Positions 19,682 to 27,930 of a DNA stretch of 64,000 bases are shown here, piece after piece (the first letter of the stretch is position 1; every line of letters begins with the position of its first letter). Position numbers and translations under genes: made by a program. The stretch is from positions 248,001-312,000 of the forward strand of contig NZ_JAEPWM010000004.1 in assembly GCF_016654015.1 (NCBI RefSeq), read 5' to 3'. This DNA is from Ramlibacter ginsenosidimutans (GTDB lineage: Bacteria > Pseudomonadota > Gammaproteobacteria > Burkholderiales > Burkholderiaceae_C). The notes beneath the pieces are model-generated. The model was given only the letters and a program-made list of their open reading frames with translations. It made no database searches and was not told where the DNA came from.

Positions 19682-21111
19682 GGCGTGTCGAAGAAGGAGG
19701 AAGGAAGTTGCACGGACACCGGCTCGAGGAACTCCTCGATGCCGAAGCGGCCGTTCTCGCGCCCGATGCCCGAGCGCTTGAAGCCACCGAACGGCGCCAG
19801 CGGGTTGAACGGCGCGCCGTTGACGTCGACCTGGCCGGCGCGCAGGCGGCGCGCCACCGCCAGGGCGGCTTGCGGCGTCTCGCCCCACACCGTCGCGGCC
19901 AGGCCGTAGTCGGTGCCGTTGGCAATCGCGACCGCGCCGTCGATGTCGTCGTACGGGATGATGGCCAGCACCGGACCGAACACCTCCTCGCGCGCGCTCG
20001 CCATCTGCGGCGTGACCTGGCCGAGCACCGTGGGCGGATAGAAGAAGCCGTGGGGTGGCAGCGGCCCGTCGTGCGTGACCAGCTCGGCGCCTTCCGCGAT
20101 GGCGGCATGCACCATGTCGCGCACCTTGTCCCGCTGCACGGGGGAGATCAGCGGGCCCAGGCGCGTGGCCGGATCGGCCGGATCGCCCATCGCCCAGGCC
20201 GGCGCGAGGTCAGCCGCCAGTTGCTCGGCCTGCCTCGCGTGGTCGCGCGCCACCAGCAGGCGCGTCGTCGCCGAACAGGTCTGCCCGGAATTGAGGAAGC
20301 AGCTGCCCAGCGTCGCCTTGACGGCGGCCGCCAGGTCGGCGCCGGGCAGCACCACGGCAGCGGACTTTCCACCCAGCTCCAGCGCGAGACGCTTGATCTC
20401 CTGCGCCGCCAGGGACGCAATGCGCCGGCCAGCCCGTGTGGAGCCGGTGAAGGACACCATGTCCACGTCGCGGTGCGTGACCAGCGCTTCGCCGATCTCG
20501 GGACCGCTGCCGTGCACCAGGTTGAACACACCGGGCGGCAGGCCAGCCTGCGCGATCGCCTCCGCCAGCAGGAAGGCGCTGGAGGGAGCGAGCTCGGACG
20601 GCTTCAGCACCACGGTGCAGCCTGCCAGTAGCGCCGGCGCGACCTTGCCAGTGATCTGGTGCAGCGGATAGTTCCAGGGCGTGATGCAGGCCACCACGCC
20701 CACGGGCACCTGCTGCACCAGCGAGTGGCCGATGCGCTGCTCCCATTCGATGCGCGCGGCCTGCTCCGCATACAGGTCCCAGGCCGCGACGGGCGCACCG
20801 GCCTGGATGCGGGCGGACAGCCTGGCCGGCATCCCGACCTCGCGCGAGATCACGCGGGCGATGGCGTCGCTGCGTTCGCGCAGTGCGGCGGCCACACGCC
20901 GCACGGCTGCGATGCGCTCGGCCAACGGCGTGGCGGACCAGCCGTCGAAGGCAGCGCGGGCGGCCTGCACCGCCGCGTCGACATCGGAGCGCGAGGCGCT
21001 GCGATAGCTGGCGAACACCTGCTCGGTGTAGCAGTCGGTCACGGGCAGATCGGTGCTGCCGGTGGCAGCGCGCCAGGCACCGGCGATGTAGAGGTCCCGG
21101 TGGAACTTCAT
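19678..21111 (-). CDS. NAD(P)-dependent aldehyde dehydrogenase
   Basis: 477 residues, normal for the family. Cofactor and catalytic motifs are ITPWNYPLHQITGKVAPAL (Asn147), FTGSTRAGRRI, LELGGKS (Glu245) and FLNSGQTCSA (Cys279). Oxidises an aldehyde to an acid in the cytosol. Four-base overlaps on both sides link it to the two enoyl-CoA hydratase genes. With CoA ligase and hydratase-lyase type genes, an aromatic or alkyl aldehyde product of side-chain cleavage is the likely substrate. Confidence 0.93.
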   Translation of the reverse strand: MKFHRDLYIAGAWRAATGSTDLPVTDCYTEQVFASYRSASRSDVDAAVQAARAAFDGWSATPLAERIAAVRRVAAALRERSDAIARVISREVGMPARLSARIQAGAPVAAWDLYAEQAARIEWEQRIGHSLVQQVPVGVVACITPWNYPLHQITGKVAPALLAGCTVVLKPSELAPSSAFLLAEAIAQAGLPPGVFNLVHGSGPEIGEALVTHRDVDMVSFTGSTRAGRRIASLAAQEIKRLALELGGKSAAVVLPGADLAAAVKATLGSCFLNSGQTCSATTRLLVARDHARQAEQLAADLAPAWAMGDPADPATRLGPLISPVQRDKVRDMVHAAIAEGAELVTHDGPLPPHGFFYPPTVLGQVTPQMASAREEVFGPVLAIIPYDDIDGAVAIANGTDYGLAATVWGETPQAALAVARRLRAGQVDVNGAPFNPLAPFGGFKRSGIGRENGRFGIEEFLEPVSVQLPSSFFDTP

Positions 21112-21887
21112 GCGTTGTCCTTGCGTTGGCGGCGCGCGAGGAACGTCTCCATGACGCGGGCCGGTTCGCCGCTGGCATAGCATTCGAGCTGGTAGCGGAT
21201 GCCCGCAGTGCAGGCCTCCTCGAAGCCGGCCTGGGTGCGCTCGCGGAAACGCTGCTTGGTCAGGCGCACCGCCGTGCGGGGCAAGGCAGCCAGCTCGCGC
21301 GCCCGCTCCAGCGCGCGCTGCAGCACCTGGTCCGCTGGAACCAGATCGTTGACCAGCCCGATCGCATGGGCGCGCTCGCCGGAGATGAGCTCGCCGGTGA
21401 GGGACAGCTGCTGGTTGAGCGAATGGCCGATCTGCAGCGACATGAGGTACGAGCCGACGATGCTGGCCAGGCCGGCGCGCACCTCCGGCTGTCCCATGCG
21501 CAGGCCCGGATGGGCCACGCGCAGGTCGCACATGAGCGCCATCTGGAAGCCCGCGCCCACGGCGGTCCCGTTGAGAGCCGCGACGATGGGCTTGGTCACG
21601 TCGCGCACCGCTTGGTACATCGCGTGTTGCCGGTTCAGCCAGCCCGCCAGCGTGTTCGTGCTGACCACGGCCGACTCCTCCAGATCCTGGCCGGCGCAGA
21701 AGGCACGTTCACCGTTCCCCGTGAGGACGATGGCGTCCACGCCATCGTCGCCGTCCAGCTGCTTCAGGGCCCGGCCCAGCGCCTCGCGGATCGCATCATT
21801 GACGGCATTCATCGCCGAGGGGCGATTGAAGCGCACGACCGCGACGCGGCCATCGCGTTCGACGGTGACTGCGTGGTGATCACTCAT
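21108..21887 (-). CDS. enoyl-CoA hydratase/isomerase family protein
   Basis: 259-residue crotonase protein. FNRPSAMNAVND, AFCAGQDLEES and LNGTAVGAGFQMALMCDLRVA are the family signatures. LQIGHSLNQQLSLTGELI occupies the active-site helix region and differs from the other copy, so the two probably use different substrates. Its ATG lies within the last 8 bases of the CoA ligase gene and its stop overlaps the aldehyde dehydrogenase by 4 bases. Confidence 0.9.
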   Translation of the reverse strand: MSDHHAVTVERDGRVAVVRFNRPSAMNAVNDAIREALGRALKQLDGDDGVDAIVLTGNGERAFCAGQDLEESAVVSTNTLAGWLNRQHAMYQAVRDVTKPIVAALNGTAVGAGFQMALMCDLRVAHPGLRMGQPEVRAGLASIVGSYLMSLQIGHSLNQQLSLTGELISGERAHAIGLVNDLVPADQVLQRALERARELAALPRTAVRLTKQRFRERTQAGFEEACTAGIRYQLECYASGEPARVMETFLARRQRKDNA

Positions 21888-24003
21888 GACGGGATTCCTC
21901 CTGTTCGATGATGGCGTCCACCGCCCAGCCGCCCGCGCCGGCAGCACCCGCGATGAGAGGGTTGAGGTCGATCGACGCGATCTGCCCCGATCGGGCCGCG
22001 GCGAACCGGCCCAGGGCGACGGCGGCCTTCGCGACCACCTGCAGGTCGACCGGCGGCTCGCCGCGAACGCCGGCGAGGATCGGCGCGATCCGCAGCGTGG
22101 CAAGGCGGTCCAGCACGTCCTGCTCGCTGAAGGGATGCAGCAGCACCACGAAGTCCTTCAGGACCTCGACGTACTTGCCGCCGTCGCTCACCATCACGGC
22201 GGTGCCGAACAGCGGGTCCTGCTTCACGCCCAGGGCGAACTCGCGCTGGCCACGCACGCACTGCGCAACCAGCACTCCCTCCAGGGGCTGGCCGAGGGTC
22301 CGCACGCGGGCCACGCATTCTTCATAGGCACCCCGCACTTCCTCCTCGCTGCGCCGGTCCAGGAAGACCAGCCCGTGCTCGGACTTGTGCGGGATCGCCG
22401 CGGAGCAGGCCTTCACCACGACATCGGGGCCGAGCTCCTGCCAGGCTTGCACTGCTTCCCTGGCGCTGTGGCACAGGCGATGCGGAACGACCGGCACGCC
22501 TGCGGACTGCAGGAGGGCCAGGCTTTCCGCTTCGCTCAGCGTGCGCGTGCGACGGGTGTCCCTGCCCGCCGCGGGCACGGCGGACGCGGGCGAGGCATCC
22601 GCCTCGCGGAGGCTCGCAGCCTGCACGAGGGCCGCGTGGCGCGTGACCTGGTGCAATGCGGCGAGGGCGTCGGTCTCGTGGCCGAACACGGGCACGCCGG
22701 CGGCGTGGAAGGCCGCACGCACGGCCGGCTGCGGGGCCGAGACGACCACCGGCTTGCCGGTGCGCCGCAGGAATCGCGCCGTGTCCGCAGCCATGCCGGG
22801 GACGTCGTAGCCCTCCCCCGCCACGGGCACCCCGATGAGGAACATGTCGGCCTGCGGATCGCCGGCCAGCGCGTCCAGCGTGCGGCCGAACATGCTGCCG
22901 TCCGACAGCAGCGAGGCGGTGAGATCGACCGGATTCTGTGCCGTGGCGAAGCCCGGCATGATGCGCGCGAGCGCTTGCACGGTGCCGGGTTCCAGCTCCG
23001 CGAGCGCGACACCCAGCCTCTCCGCCGTGTCGGCACAGACGACGCCGACGGCGCCGCTGTGGCTCATCACCACCAGCCGCCGGGCGCTGCGCAGGCCGCA
23101 GGCCAGGTAAAGCTCCACCGCGTTGACCAGGCCATGCACATCGTCCGCACGCCAGATGCCGTGGGCCGCGAAGAACGCGTCGACCAGCGCGTCGTCGTTG
23201 ACCATGGCGCCGGTGTGCGACGCCGCCGCCTTGGCGCCATGCGCGCTGCGTCCCGATTTCAGCGCCACCACCGCGGCGCCGCGCGCCCGCGCCAGCGCGG
23301 CCGCCTGTGCCAGCACGGCGGGGTCGGCCAGCGACTCGATGTACAGCAGCAGCACGCGCACCTCGGGATCGGCCGCCGCCGCCAACGCCAGCTCGCTGAC
23401 GGAGACGTCGGCATCGTTGCCGCTGGCGACCACGTAGCGCACGCCGATGCCCCGCTCGCGCAGCAGCGCGTACGGCATCACGCTGGCGGCGCCGCTCTGG
23501 CTGATGACGGCCACGGGGCCGTCCTGCGGCGGCACCTCCATGAACATCGTGCTGAAATTCAGCACGGCGCCGCTGCGGAAGTTGGCGACGCCCTGCGCGT
23601 TGGGGCCGACCAGGCGCACGCCCAGCGCCCGTGCCTCCGTCACGAGCTCCGACTGGCGCTTCACGCCCTCGGGGCCGGTCTCGCCGAAGCCCGAACTCAT
23701 GACGACGGCGCTGCGCACGCCGCGCGCTGCGCATTGCCGCAGGACGCCCTGGACATGGTCGCCGCCCACTGCGATCACGGCCACGTCGGGTGCCTCCGGC
23801 AGGTCCTCCAGCGAGGCATAGGCCCGGAAGCCCTGCACCGTGTCGCGCTTGGGATTGATGGGGTAGACCTTGCCCTCGAAGCCGAAGGTGCGCAGGTAGT
23901 GCAGCGGGCGGCCGCCCACGCGGTTGCGGTCTTCGGTCGCGCCGACGACGGCCACGCTGCGCGGCTGGAACAGGGCCATCAGCCGCGGGTCGATCTGGAT
24001 CAC
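21880..24003 (-). CDS. NDP-forming acyl-CoA synthetase (acetate-CoA ligase family)
   Basis: 707 residues, GTG start at 24003. Domain order is a CoA-binding Rossmann part (about 10-130, VAVVGATEDRNRVGGRP), a succinyl-CoA-synthetase-like segment (about 150-290, ISQSGAASV, AASHTGAMVNDDALVDAF with the phosphohistidine-region His), and an ATP-grasp domain (about 480-707, CSAAIPHKSEHGLVF). Ligates an acid to CoA using ATP, forming ADP and phosphate. Feruloyl-CoA synthetase FerA of Sphingobium has this type of architecture. Overlaps the next gene by 8 bases. Confidence 0.88.
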   Translation of the reverse strand: MIQIDPRLMALFQPRSVAVVGATEDRNRVGGRPLHYLRTFGFEGKVYPINPKRDTVQGFRAYASLEDLPEAPDVAVIAVGGDHVQGVLRQCAARGVRSAVVMSSGFGETGPEGVKRQSELVTEARALGVRLVGPNAQGVANFRSGAVLNFSTMFMEVPPQDGPVAVISQSGAASVMPYALLRERGIGVRYVVASGNDADVSVSELALAAAADPEVRVLLLYIESLADPAVLAQAAALARARGAAVVALKSGRSAHGAKAAASHTGAMVNDDALVDAFFAAHGIWRADDVHGLVNAVELYLACGLRSARRLVVMSHSGAVGVVCADTAERLGVALAELEPGTVQALARIMPGFATAQNPVDLTASLLSDGSMFGRTLDALAGDPQADMFLIGVPVAGEGYDVPGMAADTARFLRRTGKPVVVSAPQPAVRAAFHAAGVPVFGHETDALAALHQVTRHAALVQAASLREADASPASAVPAAGRDTRRTRTLSEAESLALLQSAGVPVVPHRLCHSAREAVQAWQELGPDVVVKACSAAIPHKSEHGLVFLDRRSEEEVRGAYEECVARVRTLGQPLEGVLVAQCVRGQREFALGVKQDPLFGTAVMVSDGGKYVEVLKDFVVLLHPFSEQDVLDRLATLRIAPILAGVRGEPPVDLQVVAKAAVALGRFAAARSGQIASIDLNPLIAGAAGAGGWAVDAIIEQEESRHE

Positions 24004-24013
24004 GTGCTCGCCT

Positions 24014-24988
24014 TCAGTTCACGGTGGCGCCGGAGGCCTTGACGACCGGTCCCCACTTGGCGATGTCGTGGCGGATCAATGCGGCGAATTCGCCCGGCGT
24101 GGTGGGGTGTGCTTCGGCGCCCTCCTGCTGCATGACCTTCTTCATCGCGTCGGTCGACATGACCGCGGTGATCTCGCGCGACAGGCGATCGACCACCGGC
24201 GCCGGCGTCCCCGCGGGGGCCAGCACCCCGAACCAGATCGTGATGTCGAAGTCCTTCAGGCCCGCTTCCTGCGCCGTGGGAACCCCAGGCAGCATCGGCG
24301 ACCGCTCTGCCCCGGTGACGGCCAGCGCCCGCACCTTGCCCTGCGCGATGTACCCGGTCTGCTGCGCAATGGTGTCGAACATCATCGTGAGGCGGCCACC
24401 CAGCAGGTCGACCATGGCAGGGGCGCTGCCCTTGTACGGCACGTGCGTGATCTGCAGGCCGGCGCTCGTGCGGAACAGCTCTCCGGAGAGGTGGTTGGAG
24501 CTGCCATTGCCCGCGGAACCGAAGGTGAGCTTCCCAGGGTTGGCCTTGGCCAGCTGGATCAGTTCGCCCAGGGACTTCGCCGGCACGGTGGGGTTCACCA
24601 CCAGCACGTTCATGGTCGTGGCCATCAGGCTCACCGGAGCGAAGTCCTTCACCGGGTCATAGGGCAGCCGGGCGTAGAGCGCAGGGTTGATGGCCAACGT
24701 CCCGGTGGTGCCGAAGAACAGGGTCTGCCCGTCCGGAGCCGCCCTGGCAACTGCGACGGCCGCAATGCTGCCGCCGGCACCGCCCTTGTTGTCCACCACC
24801 ACCGTCTGGCCCAGGCGCTCGCCCAGCTTCTGGGCAAGCAGGCGTGCCATGTTGTCCGTGGGGCCGCCGGCCGGGAACGGCACGACCAGGGTGACCGGCC
24901 CGCGCGGGTAAGCGGGGGCCTCGGCCTGCGCCAGGCCGACCATTCCGACGACGGCCGTGACGGCGAGGATCAGTTTCGCGAATCGCAT
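24014..24988 (-). CDS. Bug/TctC-family periplasmic solute receptor
   Basis: 324 residues with a signal peptide (MRFAKLILAVTAVVGMVGLAQA) and the family motif LVVPFPAGGPTDNMARLLA near the N-terminus. Other marks are VVDNKGGAGGSIA, INPALYARLPYDP and VPYKGSAPAMVDLLGG. First gene of the operon; GCACAAGGAGACAAGAC precedes the ATG. No TctA/TctB membrane partners are nearby. Probably binds the carboxylate processed by the downstream enzymes. Confidence 0.93.
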   Translation of the reverse strand: MRFAKLILAVTAVVGMVGLAQAEAPAYPRGPVTLVVPFPAGGPTDNMARLLAQKLGERLGQTVVVDNKGGAGGSIAAVAVARAAPDGQTLFFGTTGTLAINPALYARLPYDPVKDFAPVSLMATTMNVLVVNPTVPAKSLGELIQLAKANPGKLTFGSAGNGSSNHLSGELFRTSAGLQITHVPYKGSAPAMVDLLGGRLTMMFDTIAQQTGYIAQGKVRALAVTGAERSPMLPGVPTAQEAGLKDFDITIWFGVLAPAGTPAPVVDRLSREITAVMSTDAMKKVMQQEGAEAHPTTPGEFAALIRHDIAKWGPVVKASGATVN

Positions 24989-25059
24989 GTCTTGTCTCCT
25001 TGTGCGGGAGCAGCTTAGGTGCGGGGCGCCCTGCAGGAAAGAGCAAGCGAGACAATCCA

Positions 25060-25075
25060 GACTTGCAATAAAGTC
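25060..25075. promoter_or_regulatory. candidate LysR-type operator between Bug and lysR genes
   Basis: GACTT-N6-AAGTC is a perfect interrupted palindrome fitting the T-N11-A LysR rule, located 5 bases before the lysR start in the 92-bp divergent region. It may allow autorepression and activation of the catabolic operon. Confidence 0.45.
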
Positions 25076-25080
25076 AAGCC

Positions 25081-25977
25081 ATGAACCTGAAGCACCTGCA
25101 CTCGTTCGTGCATGTGGCGGACCAGGGCTCGCTGGCACGCGCGGCCGCCGCCACGGACCTGGCGGAGTCCTTGATCAGCCGGCATGTCGCGGCCCTGGAA
25201 GCAGCCTGGGGCGACCGCCTGTTCGAGCGCACCGGGCGCGGCATGGCCCTGTCGGAGTTCGGCAGGCGCATGCTGCCGGAGGTGCGGGCAGCACTGCAGC
25301 AGGTGACGCGGCTGGATGCCGTGGCACGCGAGTCGGCGGGCGTGCCCACGGGCACCGTGCACGTGGGGATCCTGCCTTCGTTGGCCCCCCAGCTCCTGCC
25401 GCTGCTCTTCGCCGACCTGCGCTCCAGCGCGCCCGGAGTGACGCTGCACGCGGCGGAAGGGTTCAGCGGCGACCTGGACGAGCAGCTGGCCAGCGGGCGA
25501 CTCGATGTCGCCGTGATCAACCGGTATGGGTCGGCGACCCAGCGCGGCGAGGAAGCGCTGGGCACGGCGGACACCTACCTGATCGGCAAGGCCGGCAGCC
25601 CGCTGCTGGCGCACGGAAGCATCGCGTTCAAGGCCCTGGCCGGAGTGCCGCTGGTGCTGCCCGCGGTGCCGAACGGACTGCGGGTCATGCTGGACCAGAT
25701 GGCGCGGCGCCATCGCATGCGTCTCGACGTGGCCATGGAAGTCGATGGCTCCAGCAGCATGAAAGACGTGGCACTCAGTGGGCACGCCTATACCTTGCTG
25801 CCCCTGATGGCAGTGCGACAGGAGCTGGCGCGCCATGCCCTCGAAGCCGTGCCGGTGGTGAAGCCGGGCATCCGGCGCACGATCGTGCTGTCGGTGACGA
25901 CGCAGCGGCCGCTATCGAGAGCCGCACGGCATGTCATTGGGCTGATCCGGGAGCTGGCGCCAAAGTTGATACGGTGA
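25081..25977 (+). CDS. LysR-family transcriptional regulator
   Basis: 298 residues. N-terminal winged helix-turn-helix (MNLKHLHSFVHVADQGSLARAAAATDLAESLISRHVAALE) and an effector domain of the substrate-binding type (about 90-298, with GILPSLAPQLLPLLFADL). Divergently transcribed from the Bug gene, the classical arrangement for a regulator of the catabolic operon 18869-24988. The inducer is likely the pathway substrate or a CoA intermediate. Confidence 0.93.
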   Translation: MNLKHLHSFVHVADQGSLARAAAATDLAESLISRHVAALEAAWGDRLFERTGRGMALSEFGRRMLPEVRAALQQVTRLDAVARESAGVPTGTVHVGILPSLAPQLLPLLFADLRSSAPGVTLHAAEGFSGDLDEQLASGRLDVAVINRYGSATQRGEEALGTADTYLIGKAGSPLLAHGSIAFKALAGVPLVLPAVPNGLRVMLDQMARRHRMRLDVAMEVDGSSSMKDVALSGHAYTLLPLMAVRQELARHALEAVPVVKPGIRRTIVLSVTTQRPLSRAARHVIGLIRELAPKLIR

Positions 25978-26100
25978 GCGGATCGGCACGCGCGGCGTCG
26001 GCTAGGTCAGTGTCCATGGAACCGCAGCCCAGTTGTCTGCTGGTCGATGAGCTTCTGAGGAAGCACACCGAGCTCATCGAGCTCGGGCGCCGAAGCGGAA

Positions 26101-26727
26101 TTAGCGCAATACCCCGCCGATGGATTCGAGTGCCTCGATGAGCTCTCGCTCGGAAATGCCATACTTCTTCGTGAATTCAGCCTGAGTACCCGTCACTGCA
26201 CTCAGACTCGGGTGTTCGCTCGCGCTAACCTGGAGGAATCGTGAAAACGTTCCAGGCCAACTCCTCCTCTGCGCAGCGGCAGCAATCGCCGCAGGCTGTG
26301 GAATGATGAATTGAGGCCAGGCAGCGAACTTCAGGCGATCAAGGTCGACCGCGAACAGACGGCACATTTCCAATGTGCTTTGCTCAAAACTGCAGTCGCT
26401 CAACTCCCCTGACCGCTCGACAGCATACGTTCGACCGTCCGGCCATGGGTTGCGGCCAAAATCGACCGCCCTGAACTTCCCTTCAAACGCGCAACGTAGA
26501 AAGTCGTTGCTAAAGATAGGCATGTTCTTGGGTCGACCAGAATAGATGACCGTGCAGTCGCTCAGCCTTGACCCGTAGATGCCCGGCGCAAACTCCGTAC
26601 TCGCGACCTTTACAGTGCATCGAGAAAGCTCGCAGTCGACCAAGCTGGCGATCCCAGCACTGCCAATCACGATTTGCGCTTGATCTATCGACCTGCCGCG
26701 AATGATCTGTCCGACTTGGAAGTCCAT
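26101..26727 (-). CDS. candidate immunity protein to the RHS toxin tip
   Basis: 208 residues, not recognised. ATG 26727 comes one base after the RHS stop codon (TAA-A-ATG), so the two are co-translated. Repeated short segments such as LVDCELSRCTVKV, LSDCTVIYSG, DFLRCAFEG and LSDCSFEQSTLEMC place a Cys or hydrophobic residue at regular spacing, suggesting a beta-helix-like core. The C-terminal quarter is helical (KKYGISERELIEALESIGGVL). Its base composition is lower in GC than neighbours (27 of 60 bases G/C at 26701-26760), like the toxin tip. Confidence 0.65.
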   Translation of the reverse strand: MDFQVGQIIRGRSIDQAQIVIGSAGIASLVDCELSRCTVKVASTEFAPGIYGSRLSDCTVIYSGRPKNMPIFSNDFLRCAFEGKFRAVDFGRNPWPDGRTYAVERSGELSDCSFEQSTLEMCRLFAVDLDRLKFAAWPQFIIPQPAAIAAAAQRRSWPGTFSRFLQVSASEHPSLSAVTGTQAEFTKKYGISERELIEALESIGGVLR

Positions 26728-26728
26728 T

Positions 26729-27930
26729 TTATCTGGAAGCCCTGTAGAGAATGTAGCGCATGGTCTCAGTCGGATATCTCCATGCGTGGGTAGCAATCGC
26801 ATTCAGCGAGGGCGTGTAGTTCGTAATCTCCATCTTCAGCCCCTCACCTGCACGAGGGACAAGATCAGGCCCGACCCTCATCTTCAAGTAGTCGTCTGCA
26901 CCGGAAATCAAACCTTGCTGCATACGGATCCCAATTCCCGTGTCTACGTACGATCCTATCGCGGCGCTCTCAAACCGATTTGCAATCCATGGCTCCGAGC
27001 CACGCAACGCGCGTGCATCGTTGATGGCCGTTCGCCAATCAAGGGACAGTTTCTCAAATGAGTATCCGTCACGCACCTCCTGCGCTGCGGACTGCAAGTT
27101 CCGCCAGGTCGGATCAAGTTCGCGGAGCTGAGCAAACCGGTTCCGGTACTCCATCGTGGAACTTTGGAGGGAAACCTGTGAGAACGATAGATCTCCCGTC
27201 CTGATGATCGCGACCCCGTCGTTCGTGACGCGAGTCAACGCGATGCTGTCGCCGAGAGCGGGCGTGATTAGTTTCCGGATGCCGTTCAGCAGCGGAGCGG
27301 CAGTGGCATCGGTTGAGTAGAGCACGCCGCCGACGCCTGCCGCAACTTTCAACCCGAGTCCGATGCCCCGTATCGTGTATCCACCGGCGAACAGCTGCGC
27401 GACATCAGCGAACTTCTCTGCTGCAAGTCCGTATGACGTCCGATAGGACCATCTCGGCACGTCGGAAGCCGGATCTCTGTCAAACCAGTTCGCATTCGGC
27501 GCGACACCGCGGCCTAGCAGATTTGCGAGACTCAGAGCCGGCTGCGCCACTGAGTTCCAGAGAGCGCCGGCGGTTTCGAGTGTCAGCGTGTATGCGGACT
27601 TGGCAAAGTCGACCGCCGCATCCGGAATCGTGGAACCGATCTGAGTTGGCAGACGAATCAACCCCGTCGGGGGGACGATTGAATAGTCCGCATTGATCGC
27701 ATAGTCAGAACTTGACGCGAAGTTGATTGAGTTGCCCGTTCGTCTGAGTCCTCCGCGCGAGGACTTGCTAAGTGACACGCCCTCGTTACTCGCCACGAGA
27801 TCCATATCTTCTGGGTCCACTGGCGAGGCGCTGTACCCAGCAATCTGACGGTTCAGCTCACCTATTTCGGCCATATCTGGCAGAGGGGCACTCGCATGCA
27901 GCTGATCTGGGAACAGAGTGTTCGCCGCCG
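26729..27930 (-). other. variable C-terminal tip of the RHS protein, candidate toxin
   Basis: Residues about 4213-4613. The DNA is visibly AT-richer than the trunk (trunk 39421-39480 has 39 of 60 G/C; 26881-26940 has 30). The last 80 residues contain GPDLVPRAGEGLKMEITNY, a PD-X-E-X-T pattern reminiscent of restriction-endonuclease-fold nucleases of polymorphic toxins. Nuclease function is inference; no family match could be searched. Confidence 0.45.

Noticed and set aside
26016..26141. 41-codon + strand frame at the end of the immunity gene
   Set aside because: No ribosome site, overlaps the immunity gene and has no family features; probably chance or a remnant.
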